From assembly GCF_027498035.1 (NCBI RefSeq), contig NZ_CP114978.1, positions 2,604,001-2,668,000 of the forward strand: DNA of 64,000 nt, in the 5' to 3' direction. Source of the stretch: Pseudoxanthomonas sp. (GTDB lineage Bacteria > Pseudomonadota > Gammaproteobacteria > Xanthomonadales > Xanthomonadaceae). Positions 15,534-24,708 of this stretch are shown here, piece by piece. Below the pieces are notes generated by a model, which saw only the letters and a list, made by a program, of their open reading frames with translations, searched no databases and was not told the DNA's origin. The stretch's first letter is position 1. Every line of letters starts with the position of its first letter. The position numbers were made by a program, and so were the translations under genes.

Positions 15534-16582
15534 CACGCCCCCGCTCCTACAGCCGAATCATGTCCGCTATCCAGATCGATGTCCGCTTCCACCGACATGC
15601 CAACACGCAGCTGTCGGCGCAGCGCTTGGTCGTGATCCAGCAGCACCTTCACCGGGATGCGCTGCACGACCTTGGTGAAGTTGCCAGTGGCATTCTCAGG
15701 CGCCACCGCGGCGAAGGTCACGCCCGTTGCCGGGGCAATGCTGTCGACATGGCCATGCAGGACCTGGCCTGGAAACACGTCCACGCGTATCTGCACCCGC
15801 TGCCCCGGACGAACGTGGGTCATCTGGGTTTCCTGATAGTTCGCAATGACGAACGCATGCTGTAGCGGTACGACGGCCACAAGCGGCGTACCCGGAGTCA
15901 CGTACGCGCCGACGCGCAAACCACGCCGCCCGACCATGCCATCGACCGGCGCACGTAGTTCGGTATGACTGAGATCGAGCTCGGCACGGGCCAGGGCCGC
16001 CTGGCCGCGCTGCACGCTGGCCTGGGCGGCATGCACGCCCGCTTCAAGCAAAGGTGCCTGTTGGATCGCCGCCTCCAGCGCTGCCTGGCGCTCAAGATGG
16101 TGAGCTTGTGCCGATTCGAGGCGTGCACTGGCCTGCTGTGCGTTCTGCACGGTGCCTGCGCCCTGGTCGGAGAGGTTCTGGTAGCGCCGTCGCTCGGCAC
16201 CTGCCAGGCGCAGGTCGGCGGCATCACTCTGGACCACTGCACGTGCCTGGCGTACCAGCGCTCCCTGGCGTTCCAGCGCGGCCTGCGCGCTGGCCAACTG
16301 GGCCTGTGCACTCGCCAGATCGGCCCGTGCCGTTTCCCGTGCCACGTCGTAGTCACGCGCATCAATGCGCGCCAGCAGTTGGCCGCGTTTGACGGACTGG
16401 TTGTCTTCGACCAGGACGGCCTCGACAAAGCCGCCGACCTTCGGCGCGACCAGGACCGAATCTGCGCTCACATAGGCATCATCGGTGGACTGGCTGCTGC
16501 CATCACGCGTAACCGCCCAGCCAGAAAGGGCCAGCACGCACACGCCAAGGGCAATGAACAAGAGCGAAGTATTCCGTTGCAT
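15533..16582 (-). CDS. emrA: EmrA/HlyD-family periplasmic adaptor
   Basis: The protein is 349 aa. One N-terminal membrane helix (about residues 8-25) is followed by STDDAYVSADSVLVAPKVGGFVEAVLVEDNQSVKRGQLLARID, the split lipoyl domain typical of EmrA, a long alpha-helical hairpin of Ala/Gln/Arg heptads, and the returning lipoyl half ELRAPVDGMVGRRGLRVGAYVTPG. It links the EmrB pump to the NodT duct. The genes overlap by a few bases with NodT and lie 23 bases after EmrB, so this is one operon. Confidence 0.92.
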   Translation of the reverse strand: MQRNTSLLFIALGVCVLALSGWAVTRDGSSQSTDDAYVSADSVLVAPKVGGFVEAVLVEDNQSVKRGQLLARIDARDYDVARETARADLASAQAQLASAQAALERQGALVRQARAVVQSDAADLRLAGAERRRYQNLSDQGAGTVQNAQQASARLESAQAHHLERQAALEAAIQQAPLLEAGVHAAQASVQRGQAALARAELDLSHTELRAPVDGMVGRRGLRVGAYVTPGTPLVAVVPLQHAFVIANYQETQMTHVRPGQRVQIRVDVFPGQVLHGHVDSIAPATGVTFAAVAPENATGNFTKVVQRIPVKVLLDHDQALRRQLRVGMSVEADIDLDSGHDSAVGAGA

Positions 16583-16605
16583 GAGGTAGCTCCTCGAAAT
16601 CAGAA

Positions 16606-18126
16606 TCAGGAAGGCGCGCGCGGGGGATAGATCCGCGTGGCCACAAGGGGAATCAGGACGATGAGGCCGGCCGCGATCGCGGCCACCAGCAGGTAGAGGT
16701 CGGACGAAGTCAGTGCCGTCACCTGCGCATGAAGGCGCGTGCCGAGACCCAACTGCCCGTCAGGTTCCAGGATCGGCATCTGGCCCAGGCGATCCACCAG
16801 AACACTGGAGTGGTAATGACTGCGCGCTGTCGTGAACGCGTCCAGCAAGCCGCTGGCCAGCACTGCCGCAAACCCTTTGACGGTGTTGAACCAGGACGAT
16901 GCAAACGGGCCATCCTGCGGCGCCAATCCGGTGGTCGCCAGCATCAACAGCGGGATCACCGCCATCGGCTGGGCGAAGATCTGGACGGCCTGCAGGGCGT
17001 AGAAGTTCTCCCGCGTCCAGGCAGAGGTCACGTGCGATCCCATCCAGCATGCCAGCGACAGCATGGCCAAGCCGCACGCCAGCACCCAGCGGCAATCCAC
17101 CTTGCGCAGGTTGCACAGCGCCGCAGTCAGCGGCAGGGCAATCAACTGCGGCAGCGCGACCCACAACAACACCGGTGCGGTCTGTCGCGGGCGGTACCCC
17201 TGGACTTTCGCGAGAAATGCCGTGGGGATCAGGATCACCGCCAGCAACACGAACAGGACGCCCCCCAGTGTGATCAGTGCGTGGGTGAGATTGCGGTTGC
17301 GCAGCAGTTGCAACTTGAAGAACGGCAGTGGATGGGACCACTCGTTGAACAGGAACAGGCCCAACAGGCCACTACCGCCGCCGATAAGCCACACGATGGC
17401 GTCGGAGGAAAACCAGTCAAGGCGCGGACCTTGGGCCAAGCCCAGCACCACCATGCATAAACCTGGCAGGCCCAACGCCAGGCCCACGCCATCGAACTGC
17501 GCGAAGCGCTCCAATCCAAGCGGATCCCGCGGAAGCCCCCAGGCCACCGCAGCCATTGCCACCATCGACCACGGCACGACCTGCCAGAACGCCCAGCGCC
17601 AACCCAGCCACTCCACGCTCAAGGCGGCCAAGGGCACGCCAAGACTGGGGCCGAACGTCGCGGTCAATGCATAACCAGCTAGTCCGTAGAGCTTGATGCC
17701 AGGTGGCAGGAAGCGCAGCGCGACAGACATCAGCATCGGCGGCAGCGCGCCGCCGGCAAGGCCCTGCATGGCGCGTAGCACCAGCAGCGTGGGCAGGTTC
17801 GGCGCGAATGGGCAGAGCACGCCCAGGACCGCAAACAGGGCGATGGCGACCATCGTGAATCGCCGGAGCGAAAAGGTGGCCGCGCACCACGGTGCGAAGG
17901 CCATGGCACTGACCGACATGGCCGTGTACAGGCTCACAACCCAGGTACCCTGATCGACGCTGAGCCCCATGGCACCGCGGATGTCTGCCAGGGCCATCTT
18001 GGTGACGTTCTCGTTGATGCCCGAGATGAGCACCGCCAGGAGCACGCCCAGCAGGCCGGTGGCGATTTTCCCGCCCAATGCCGAACTCGGCGCGCTGCTG
18101 GTCACCGCTGCCGCGGCCGCGCTCAC
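16606..18126 (-). CDS. emrB: EmrB/QacA-family 14-helix MFS exporter (DHA2)
   Basis: The protein is 506 aa, started at GTG 18126. About 14 membrane helices are visible, with the DHA2 features ISGINENVTKMALADIRGAMGLS near the start and a GALPPMLMSVALRFLP-type motif C region. It exports hydrophobic or aromatic compounds by proton antiport. The acidic/Asn residues in helix 1 (NEN) are more typical of the Xanthomonas FusA-E/EmrB-like branch than of enteric EmrB. A codirectional LysR gene ends 145 bases upstream and is the likely regulator. Confidence 0.9.
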   Translation of the reverse strand: MSAAAAAVTSSAPSSALGGKIATGLLGVLLAVLISGINENVTKMALADIRGAMGLSVDQGTWVVSLYTAMSVSAMAFAPWCAATFSLRRFTMVAIALFAVLGVLCPFAPNLPTLLVLRAMQGLAGGALPPMLMSVALRFLPPGIKLYGLAGYALTATFGPSLGVPLAALSVEWLGWRWAFWQVVPWSMVAMAAVAWGLPRDPLGLERFAQFDGVGLALGLPGLCMVVLGLAQGPRLDWFSSDAIVWLIGGGSGLLGLFLFNEWSHPLPFFKLQLLRNRNLTHALITLGGVLFVLLAVILIPTAFLAKVQGYRPRQTAPVLLWVALPQLIALPLTAALCNLRKVDCRWVLACGLAMLSLACWMGSHVTSAWTRENFYALQAVQIFAQPMAVIPLLMLATTGLAPQDGPFASSWFNTVKGFAAVLASGLLDAFTTARSHYHSSVLVDRLGQMPILEPDGQLGLGTRLHAQVTALTSSDLYLLVAAIAAGLIVLIPLVATRIYPPRAPS

Positions 18127-18271
18127 GCCGCTAGCTGCCAGGCAACTGCGATCACCGTAAACCCCATCATCGTGCTGGCCCGTCCACTTGAGGACGCGCA
18201 GTCTAGAAAGGGCTTACCTGTCGGGAAATGCAGTGATCGCTAATCCTGCCGTGCGCCGGACGCACGCATGG

Positions 18272-19195
18272 CTAGCGTGAACCGGTCACCGCTGACTGCT
18301 CGTCGCAAATTTGCTTGATGGTGCGCCTGAGCCATTGATGGGCCGCGTCCTGGTCCAGGCGGGGGTGCCATGCCTGGGTCAACACCACGGTTTGCAAGGG
18401 AATGGGAAGCTCGAAGGTCCGCAGTGGCAAGCCAAGGCGCTGCACGGCCGCCAGCATGGCGCGCGGCATCTGCGGCAGGATCAGGTCGCCATCGACCGCC
18501 GCAAAGATCGCGGCATGAAAGGTCGGGACGATCAATGACACGCGCCGCCTGAGCCCCAGGCCGTCCAGCACATCGTCGATGGGGCCGTACATGCGTCCTC
18601 GCCGCGAGACCGCAATGTGATCGAAAGAAGCAAAGCTCCTGGCGTCGATCTGGCTGGAAAAGATGGGATGGGTCGCGTGTGCGAGTCCGACGAAGGACGT
18701 GCTGAAAAGCGTCTGCATCTTGATATCAGCGGCGAACTGACGCGTGGCGCTGATATAGAGGTCGATCCTTCCCTGCTCCATGGCGTCATCGTCCACGTCG
18801 CTTTCCGGGACGAATCGCAGGATCGCGCGTGGCGCCTGCTTGCGAAAAGCCTCGCGAAGCTGCGTTCTGTAGGCCGCGATGAAAACGTCATTGGCGCGGA
18901 TGCTGAAGGTCCGTTCCAACGTGGCGAGATCGACCTCCCGCCCGGCATGGAACACCGAGTGCGCCTGCTCCAGCACGCCCCGGACCTGTTCGCGCAACTG
19001 CAGGGCCCTCGGGGTCGGAATCAATCCACGCCCAGAGCGCACCAGAATCGGATCACCCACCGCTTCGCGAATACGGGCCAGGGTCCGACTCATGGCCGGG
19101 GCGCTCAGATCCATGCGGCGCGCGGCGCCAACCACACTTCCCTCCTCGATCAACACATCCAGGGCAACGAGCAGGTTCAGGTCGGGCATTTGCAT
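18272..19195 (-). CDS. LysR-family regulator, probably of the efflux operon
   Basis: The protein is about 307 aa from ATG 19195; ATG 19189 or TTG 19219 are alternatives. The winged-helix start (LNLLVALDVLIEEGSVVGAARRMDLSAPAMSRTLARIREAVGDPILVRSGRGLIPTPRA) is of the NahR/NodD-like type, and a periplasmic-binding-like effector domain follows. It precedes emrB on the same strand, which is unusual since LysR regulators more often diverge from their target. The ligand is unknown; aromatic compounds are usual for this branch. Confidence 0.9.
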   Translation of the reverse strand: MQMPDLNLLVALDVLIEEGSVVGAARRMDLSAPAMSRTLARIREAVGDPILVRSGRGLIPTPRALQLREQVRGVLEQAHSVFHAGREVDLATLERTFSIRANDVFIAAYRTQLREAFRKQAPRAILRFVPESDVDDDAMEQGRIDLYISATRQFAADIKMQTLFSTSFVGLAHATHPIFSSQIDARSFASFDHIAVSRRGRMYGPIDDVLDGLGLRRRVSLIVPTFHAAIFAAVDGDLILPQMPRAMLAAVQRLGLPLRTFELPIPLQTVVLTQAWHPRLDQDAAHQWLRRTIKQICDEQSAVTGSR

Positions 19196-19295
19196 GCGCT
19201 CAGCATAATTGCTCGGCAATTGGGTGGCGAATATCGAGCGCGCGGCGCGCTTCTTCCATGCCCCGGGTGGGACATCAGGCGCCGGGGGTCAAACG

Positions 19296-20252
19296 CTAAG
19301 CGGCACCGCCGCCGTTGCCGTCTGCCAGCGGCTGGCGCCACGCCGCAGGCAGGCAGGAGTGCAGGTGCTGGAGAAAGGATTGCAATTTGGGGGTCAGATC
19401 ACGGCGATCGCTCAGACACATGTGGATCCGCATCGGCTCAGGCTCCGCATCGAACTGCGCAACGCGCTCTTGCCCGGTCAATGCGACCAGTGTTCCCTGC
19501 GCCAGGTAAGGCTCGGCGACGAAGGCGGCCAGACGGCTAATCCCGGCGCCGGCGGCTGTCATCGCCGCAATGGCGTCTATGTCGTTGCTGACAAGCGCGG
19601 GCTTCAGCTCCGGCACGATGCGCTGCCCGTCGCGCACGAAGCCCCAGCGAAGATGGCGCCCATCAGCTGGCTGCCGAAACAGCACGCAGTCATGGGCCGC
19701 CAACTGTTCGGGATTTGAAGGCGATCCATGCCGTGCCATGTAGTCCGGCGCAGCACACAGCACGAATGGGATCACCGCGATGCAGCGAGCGACCACGGTA
19801 TCTTCCAGCTGCTCCTGGATGCGCAGACTGGCATCGAGTCCGTCGCGCGCATGATCGGCAAAACCATCCTCGACGCGCAGCTCGAGCTCCAGGCGCGGAT
19901 GGCGCGCACGTAGCGATGGCAACATCGGCGCGAGGACGTGACGCGCGAATGCTCCGCTGCTGGCGATCCGCAATCGACCGGAAGGTGCTTCGTCGTCAAC
20001 GGTCGCGGCCTGGTGGGCACGCTCAAGCTGCCGATCAATCTCCCGGACCTGCTCGAAGTAGCGTGCTCCGCGCTCGGTCAAGGCCAGGCTGCGTGGGCTG
20101 CGATTGAGCAGGCGTACGCCCAGCTCAGCCTCGAGTCGGGCGATGTTCTGGCTGACGGCCGCCGCACTGATCCCCAGGCTTCGGGCACCGCCAGCGATGC
20201 TGCCCGCCTCGACCGTGCATACGAAGCTACGGATCAACTGCAGGAGATTCAT
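19296..20252 (-). CDS. LysR-family regulator (AaeR/DmlR-like branch)
   Basis: The protein is 318 aa from ATG 20252, which places MNLLQLIRSFVCTVEAGSIAGGARSLGISAAAVSQNIARLEAELGVRLLNRS at the usual spot; ATG 20276 adds eight residues. The effector domain (SGRLRIASSGAFARHVLAPMLPSL...) belongs to the large DmlR/CrgA-like group. It diverges from the small genes at 20399 and 20794, which are its likeliest targets. The C-terminus ends in a Gly/Ala tail (DGNGGGAA). Confidence 0.9.
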   Translation of the reverse strand: MNLLQLIRSFVCTVEAGSIAGGARSLGISAAAVSQNIARLEAELGVRLLNRSPRSLALTERGARYFEQVREIDRQLERAHQAATVDDEAPSGRLRIASSGAFARHVLAPMLPSLRARHPRLELELRVEDGFADHARDGLDASLRIQEQLEDTVVARCIAVIPFVLCAAPDYMARHGSPSNPEQLAAHDCVLFRQPADGRHLRWGFVRDGQRIVPELKPALVSNDIDAIAAMTAAGAGISRLAAFVAEPYLAQGTLVALTGQERVAQFDAEPEPMRIHMCLSDRRDLTPKLQSFLQHLHSCLPAAWRQPLADGNGGGAA

Positions 20253-20398
20253 GCGGGAAGAGATTAGCGAGGCCATGCATAAGTTGCGCTTGATATTGCT
20301 TCAAGTACGCCAGGACTGGTGGCGGCGCGGCGCGCAGCATACCGTCAATCACATCCGCACCGTCACGGTGCACACATTCGATGTCCGGGGAGGCTCGT

Positions 20399-20650
20399 GT
20401 GATCAACCTGATCCTGTTGCACGGAGACGAGCGCTTTAGCCGCCGACTTGGCAATGAGGCCCCGGAACTGCTTGAGCATGATGGCCTTGACTACTCGCTT
20501 CGGGCAGGTCCGCGCACTCCGCGGCCTACCGCTGGAAATTCAAGCGACCCGATCGCCGTCTATGCACCGGACGAAGCGACCGATGAGGAATTTCAGGAGA
20601 TGTACGCAGCAGCACGCCCGCATGTGGCTGAGTTCAACCTGGCTTTCTGA
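20399..20650 (+). CDS. Small hypothetical protein
   Basis: The protein is about 83 aa from GTG 20399, which has a strong GGGGAGG at a good distance; ATG 20381 would add six residues but lies before that ribosome site. It is acidic near the end (PDEATDEEFQEMYAAARPHVAEFNLAF) and has no membrane segment. I do not recognise a family. It diverges from the LysR gene at 19296-20252 and could be its target. Confidence 0.55.
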   Translation: MINLILLHGDERFSRRLGNEAPELLEHDGLDYSLRAGPRTPRPTAGNSSDPIAVYAPDEATDEEFQEMYAAARPHVAEFNLAF

Positions 20651-20793
20651 GCCATGCATCGGGGCAGCCGGTTCTCGGACAAGACCTTAAGCAAGCCTTG
20701 ATGTAGAACCAAGCCAATGGCGGCTACTGGCACCGTTGCCGTGGCGGCAGGATGGACTGCCATGTCAGTGCGACGTCTCCAGGAATTCCATCC

Positions 20794-21054
20794 GTGTCCT
20801 CACCCTTGTCCGCTAGCCGCGGACGCAGACTCCCGCGCCGCGCCACGCCCATTGTTTTTGCCTTCTACATGGCCACCATCATGGCCATGCTGATGTGTCT
20901 CGTCATTACCGCAGGCGAGAGCGGCACCGGACCCGGCTACTTTCATCAAGTACTGAGCGCCTATCGGTTGGCCATGCCAGCGGCGTTCTGCTGTGTGCTC
21001 GTTGTGCGGCCGCTGGTTCTACGCCTGGTGGCACTGACGGTTCACCCGCATTGA
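20794..21054 (+). CDS. DUF2798-like two-helix membrane protein
   Basis: The protein is about 86 aa from GTG 20794 (AGGA nine bases upstream); ATG 20752 adds 14 residues but has no spaced ribosome site. RRLPRRATPIVFAFYMATIMAMLMCLVITAGESGTG forms helix 1, and YRLAMPAAFCCVLVVRPLVLRLVALTV forms helix 2. This matches the small DUF2798 inner-membrane proteins, whose function is unknown and which often lie next to LysR genes. Confidence 0.75.
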   Translation: MSSPLSASRGRRLPRRATPIVFAFYMATIMAMLMCLVITAGESGTGPGYFHQVLSAYRLAMPAAFCCVLVVRPLVLRLVALTVHPH

Positions 21055-21172
21055 ACCTCGTTCCAACCTGGCCAGGAAACGCTGGACGGCCTTGAGAATG
21101 GCCCGGGCTCTACCCCCGTCACCACGGTGCCCAGTCGTGAGGTAGCCGTGTCAGGAGAATGGCAAATATTGC

Positions 21173-21191
21173 AAATGCGACACATTCTCAT
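21173..21191 (+). promoter_or_regulatory. Candidate Fur box upstream of the TonB-dependent receptor
   Basis: AAATGCGACACATTCTCAT resembles the gamma-proteobacterial Fur site (AATGCGAATCATTCTCATT type). The inverted GAGAATG (21155-21161) and CATTCTC (21183-21189) flank it. The receptor start lies about 70 bases downstream. Confidence 0.45.
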
Positions 21192-21259
21192 GTAAGGTCC
21201 GCGCACTTAATGACCGCCTGGACGGGTGCTGGCCTGCCTATCTGGCCAAGGAGTGCACT

Positions 21260-23449
21260 GTGTCCTGGAATGTTGTTCGCGCCTCGGCGCCGCGTTGTTC
21301 TGCTCTGTCGCTTGGGCTGCTGGCCGCCTGCTTTGCCGCACATGCCCAAGATGCAGCGACTTCCCAAGCCGAGGCAGCACAGAACGACACAAAGGAAGCG
21401 CTCAGCTCCGCCAAGGACGCCCAACAGCTCGATACAGTGCTGGTCAAAGCCGAGCGCCTCAACCTCAACCTCAATCTGGATCAGAACTCGACCACCGGTG
21501 CCCTTGGCGCCAAGCGGCTGTTGGACACCCCGTTCTCGGTAACGGTCGTCAATCAGGATGAGATCGCCAAGCGTCAGGCCACGACCCTCGGGCAGATCTT
21601 CATCAACGATCCTTCAGTCTATGCAGCCGAACCGTCGGCGAGCACGAACTGGTGGGGGACGCAGATCCGCGGCATCGGCGTCCAGAACCACTACGTCGAT
21701 GGCGTGCCCATGCTGATGGAATGGGGTGGCCAGTTCCCACTGGAAGCCGTGGAGTCCGTCCAGGCACTCAAGGGGCTGGGCGGCTTCATGTATGGCTTCG
21801 GGTCGCCCGGTGGCATCATCAGCTATCAGACCAAGCGCCCGACCGATGACCTGCTACTGGCCACCACGGTTGGCTATCGCAATGACAGCGTCTTTTCAGG
21901 TGCGCTGGACGTCGGCGGTCGATTGAATGGTCCGGACTCCCTGGGCTACCGGCTCAACGCAGCGGTGGAGAACGGCGATGCGTACAACGGATCGGGCATC
22001 GATCGAAAGATGGTGTCTCTGGCTGTCGATCAGCCGATTGGCGACAGCCTGACCTGGCATGCGGAAGTCATCCATGAGGACAGCACGCTCAAGCACGAGC
22101 CGCTGTATTTCTATTGGGACTCTTACGAAGGCGACCATCTCCCGGACCCGACCTACCAGTACGAAAATTTCAGGGTCGGCAATTCGTTCTACAAGTCCAA
22201 GACCCTGCATGCCACCACGGGCCTGAAATGGCGCATCAGTGATACCTGGAGCGCGGACCTCACCCTGGGAAGCAGCCGCCGCGAGCACTACTCCCACAAG
22301 ATGTTCGCCGATCTGCTGGACGAGGCAGGCGATTACAACGGATACGTCTACGACTTCGGCGCAGTGCTGCGCAGCAGCGTCGCCCAGCTGGTCGTCTCCG
22401 GCAATGCCACCACAGGCCCCATCGAGCACGACCTGGTCTTTGGCTTCTCCCAGCAACGTACCTGGGACCAGTGGAGCAACGCGTTCTACTACAGCAACGA
22501 TTTTGATGGAAACCTGTATCAGCGCCAGACGTTCCTGTCCGCGCACACGCCGAACTATGGCCTGGCACCGGTGAGCGCTGATCTTCGCCAGAAGGCGGTC
22601 TTCGCCAGCGACACGCTGCATTTCGGCGAACATTGGCAGGCCATCCTGGGCGCACGCCAGGTGGATTACGAACAGCGCGATCTGGATGGCGACCCGGATG
22701 TGGATAGCCGCTACACCACCTCGGTCGTGACGCCCACGGCCGCCTTGATCTACAAGCCGGTGGATGAGGTCTCGCTCTACGGCAGCTATGTGGAATCGCT
22801 GGAACCTGGCAGCCGCGTTGGCACCGATGCCAGCCCTCCCTATGCCAACGCCGGCGAGATCCTGGATCCGACGGTGAGCAAGCAGTACGAGATCGGAGCG
22901 AAATACCAGACCGGCCGGATCGGATTGACCGCCGCTGCGTTCCGGGTGGAGCGCGCCGCGCAGGTCGACCAGTTGCGCGATGGCCTTCGCTATCTGACCC
23001 AGGATGGCATGACGCTATACAAGGGCTTCGAGATCACCAGCAGCGTCGGCATCACCGACAACCTGGACCTGGGCCTGGGCGGCCTCTGGCTGGATGCGAG
23101 CCTGGAAGATCTGTCGCCCGACAACGCAGCACTACAGGGCAACCGCCCCGCCGGCGCATCGCGCAGGCAACTGCTCGCCAATTTCGAGTACCGGCCAGCG
23201 GCCGTGAATGGATTGAGCCTCCATGGCAACGTCCGCTACTCAGGCGATGCCTACTACGAAGACCAGAACCGGGTCCTCATTCCCGGGCATACGGTCGCGG
23301 GCCTGGGGTTCCAATACAACCTGACGCTGGCAGGCAGGGGCGCGACCCTGACGGGGAACATCAACAACCTGTTCAATCGGAAGTACTGGAACTTGAACAC
23401 CATGGGCGAAGAGATCAACGGCTCGCTGGACCTGCGCATCAACTGGTAA
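21260..23449 (+). CDS. TonB-dependent siderophore-type outer-membrane receptor
   Basis: The protein is 729 aa from GTG 21260, with AAGGAG eight bases upstream. A signal peptide (cut after AAHAQ, near residue 29) is followed by a TonB-box-like DTVLVKAE, the plug domain (LLDTPFSVTVVNQDEIAKRQATTLGQIFINDPSVY..., IRGIGVQNHYVDGVPM, SPGGIISYQTKRP) and a 22-strand barrel ending in LDLRINW. The plug features place it with ferric-siderophore receptors such as FhuA/FoxA-like proteins. The candidate Fur box upstream supports iron control. No siderophore synthesis genes are in the window, so it may take up a foreign siderophore. Confidence 0.9.
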   Translation: MSWNVVRASAPRCSALSLGLLAACFAAHAQDAATSQAEAAQNDTKEALSSAKDAQQLDTVLVKAERLNLNLNLDQNSTTGALGAKRLLDTPFSVTVVNQDEIAKRQATTLGQIFINDPSVYAAEPSASTNWWGTQIRGIGVQNHYVDGVPMLMEWGGQFPLEAVESVQALKGLGGFMYGFGSPGGIISYQTKRPTDDLLLATTVGYRNDSVFSGALDVGGRLNGPDSLGYRLNAAVENGDAYNGSGIDRKMVSLAVDQPIGDSLTWHAEVIHEDSTLKHEPLYFYWDSYEGDHLPDPTYQYENFRVGNSFYKSKTLHATTGLKWRISDTWSADLTLGSSRREHYSHKMFADLLDEAGDYNGYVYDFGAVLRSSVAQLVVSGNATTGPIEHDLVFGFSQQRTWDQWSNAFYYSNDFDGNLYQRQTFLSAHTPNYGLAPVSADLRQKAVFASDTLHFGEHWQAILGARQVDYEQRDLDGDPDVDSRYTTSVVTPTAALIYKPVDEVSLYGSYVESLEPGSRVGTDASPPYANAGEILDPTVSKQYEIGAKYQTGRIGLTAAAFRVERAAQVDQLRDGLRYLTQDGMTLYKGFEITSSVGITDNLDLGLGGLWLDASLEDLSPDNAALQGNRPAGASRRQLLANFEYRPAAVNGLSLHGNVRYSGDAYYEDQNRVLIPGHTVAGLGFQYNLTLAGRGATLTGNINNLFNRKYWNLNTMGEEINGSLDLRINW

Positions 23450-23815
23450 TGCTCAACGGCCGTCTGTCCTTGGCGATTCGGCCATGAAGATGTCGTTGGC
23501 CGCTTGCGGGATCTCCAGTAGCTCACCGGCGCGATCAGGCTGTGGTCGCCTAGGGAAGGTCTGAACAATTGCCGTCATCCCCGCGAAAGCGGGGATCCAG
23601 TAGCTCAGGTCATTGAAGGCAAAGTCACTAGGTTGACCAGCTATTCGGCTGTTGAGAAGCGATATCCGCCTTCGCGGGGCTTTCAACAGCCGAATGGCTG
23701 GTAATGACGAGCCTTGGCTCCGCGTGCCAAGTTGGGTTCGGGCGCCCTGTAAAGCCACCGAGCGCGACAGTCCCGGCACGTGATCCACACGTCGGGCACT
23801 GGGCGCGTGCGCGGC
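23450..23815. other. Intergenic stretch with a rearranged MITE
   Basis: No gene is supported here. The middle is the palindromic element at 23554-23712. The flanks encode short minus-strand fragments without starts, perhaps remains of a gene that the element interrupted. Confidence 0.4.
23554..23712. repeat. Rearranged copy of the 131-bp MITE with extended hairpin arms
   Basis: It starts with GGAAGGTCTGAACAA followed by TTGCCGTCATCCCCGCG, matching the reverse complement of the 10879-11009 element up to ACTAGGTT (23625-23634). Beyond that the second core CCGCCTTCGCGGGG is bracketed by new complementary arms, CAGCTATTCGGCTGTTGAG and TTTCAACAGCCGAATGGCTG, before TAATGACGAGC resumes the element. 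The far terminal repeat is lost. Confidence 0.65.
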
Positions 23816-24157
23816 TCAGGTTTCCAGCGGAACCGTTGGCACGATGTTGGGATAGATGCGCTCCAGATTCCGCGCACCGCCCTTTTCCAGATCGGGCATG
23901 CCGTAACCATTGACCGGCTGCGAACGGTTGACCCACAGCGCGTAGTACAGGTGATCGGCGCGCTCATCGCCGGTATTGGGATGCAGCAGGATGGTCAGGC
24001 CCAGGCTGTTCAACTGCAGCCACGGCACCAGCACCGGCAGCAGGTCGTTGGTGAAGCCGAAGTAGAACGACGGCGTTACGTGCGGGCCGCGCGGCTCCAG
24101 GTTCCAGTTGCCCAGTTCGACCGGGAAGCGCTTCGCCTCATGGACTGGTGCCGACAT
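23816..24157 (-). CDS. DOPA 4,5-dioxygenase-family protein, N-terminally truncated
   Basis: The frame gives 113 aa from ATG 24157. FPVELGNWNLEPRGPHVTPSF, LVPWLQLNSLGLTILLHP and TGDERADHLYYALWV follow the C-terminal two thirds of the small DOPA 4,5-dioxygenase-like family. The usual N-terminal YHAHVYF segment with metal-binding His is missing. The DNA upstream is open in another frame (ending PPPDVGTSP at the same spot) but has no start. A decayed, inactive remnant is the most likely reading. Confidence 0.55.
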   Translation of the reverse strand: MSAPVHEAKRFPVELGNWNLEPRGPHVTPSFYFGFTNDLLPVLVPWLQLNSLGLTILLHPNTGDERADHLYYALWVNRSQPVNGYGMPDLEKGGARNLERIYPNIVPTVPLET

Positions 24158-24257
24158 CGGGCGGCGGCATGATCCCACGAAAGCTCGGCTTGCCCGGCTG
24201 AGTGAGGTTGTCGCCGATCTTAGGCGCCGCCGTGACGCTGCCGCTGGCCGGCGCAGC

Positions 24258-24656
24258 CTACCTCCAGAGCACGACGCCGTCAGGGCGAAGCAATAACGGC
24301 TCGGTCACCGTAAATCTCTTGCCCGCCTTCCAGGCACGCGTCCGGATCTCGACCTGAAACAACCCATCGTCGCGGGGCAGCCAGGCAATAGGTAGCGTTT
24401 CGAATCGATCGGCGTCGCGCCTGTCGGTGCCCGACTTGCCGAAGTTACCACCCTCCACCGCGCTCACATCGACTTCGAGAAAGTGACCATCGCGCTGCTT
24501 CAGATAAGCGGTCAGACGCGTTCCTGATGATGCGGGTACTGCGGTGATGGCCGCGGTCTTCTGAGTATTCCAAAAGGCATTGGCTGGTGGCTCACCAGCC
24601 ATCGCCGCGCAGCTGTATCCAAAGCCCAGCAAAACGAGTGTGATGATGCGCGGCAC
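24258..24656 (-). CDS. Secreted hypothetical protein next to kdpE
   Basis: The protein is 132 aa from GTG 24656. That start has GAAGAAGGG upstream and gives a proper signal peptide (MPRIITLVLLGFGYSCAAMAG); ATG 24698 or 24719 would add a highly basic stretch and the latter overlaps kdpE. The mature part is hydrophilic, beta-rich in pattern (GTRLTAYLKQRDGHFLEVDVSAVEGG, FQVEIRTRAWKAGKRFTVTE) and has no Cys pair or known motif. It follows kdpE on the same strand by about 50 bases and may be co-transcribed. Confidence 0.6.
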   Translation of the reverse strand: MPRIITLVLLGFGYSCAAMAGEPPANAFWNTQKTAAITAVPASSGTRLTAYLKQRDGHFLEVDVSAVEGGNFGKSGTDRRDADRFETLPIAWLPRDDGLFQVEIRTRAWKAGKRFTVTEPLLLRPDGVVLWR

Positions 24657-24708
24657 GCGGCGTTCCCTTCTTCGTTGCGAACGTGGCGTCAAGCGCATCG
24701 ACGCGCGC

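Noticed and set aside
24158..24257. Open minus-strand stretch ending PPPDVGTSP between two genes
   Set aside because: It follows an in-frame stop and lacks a start codon, so it cannot be called a gene by itself.
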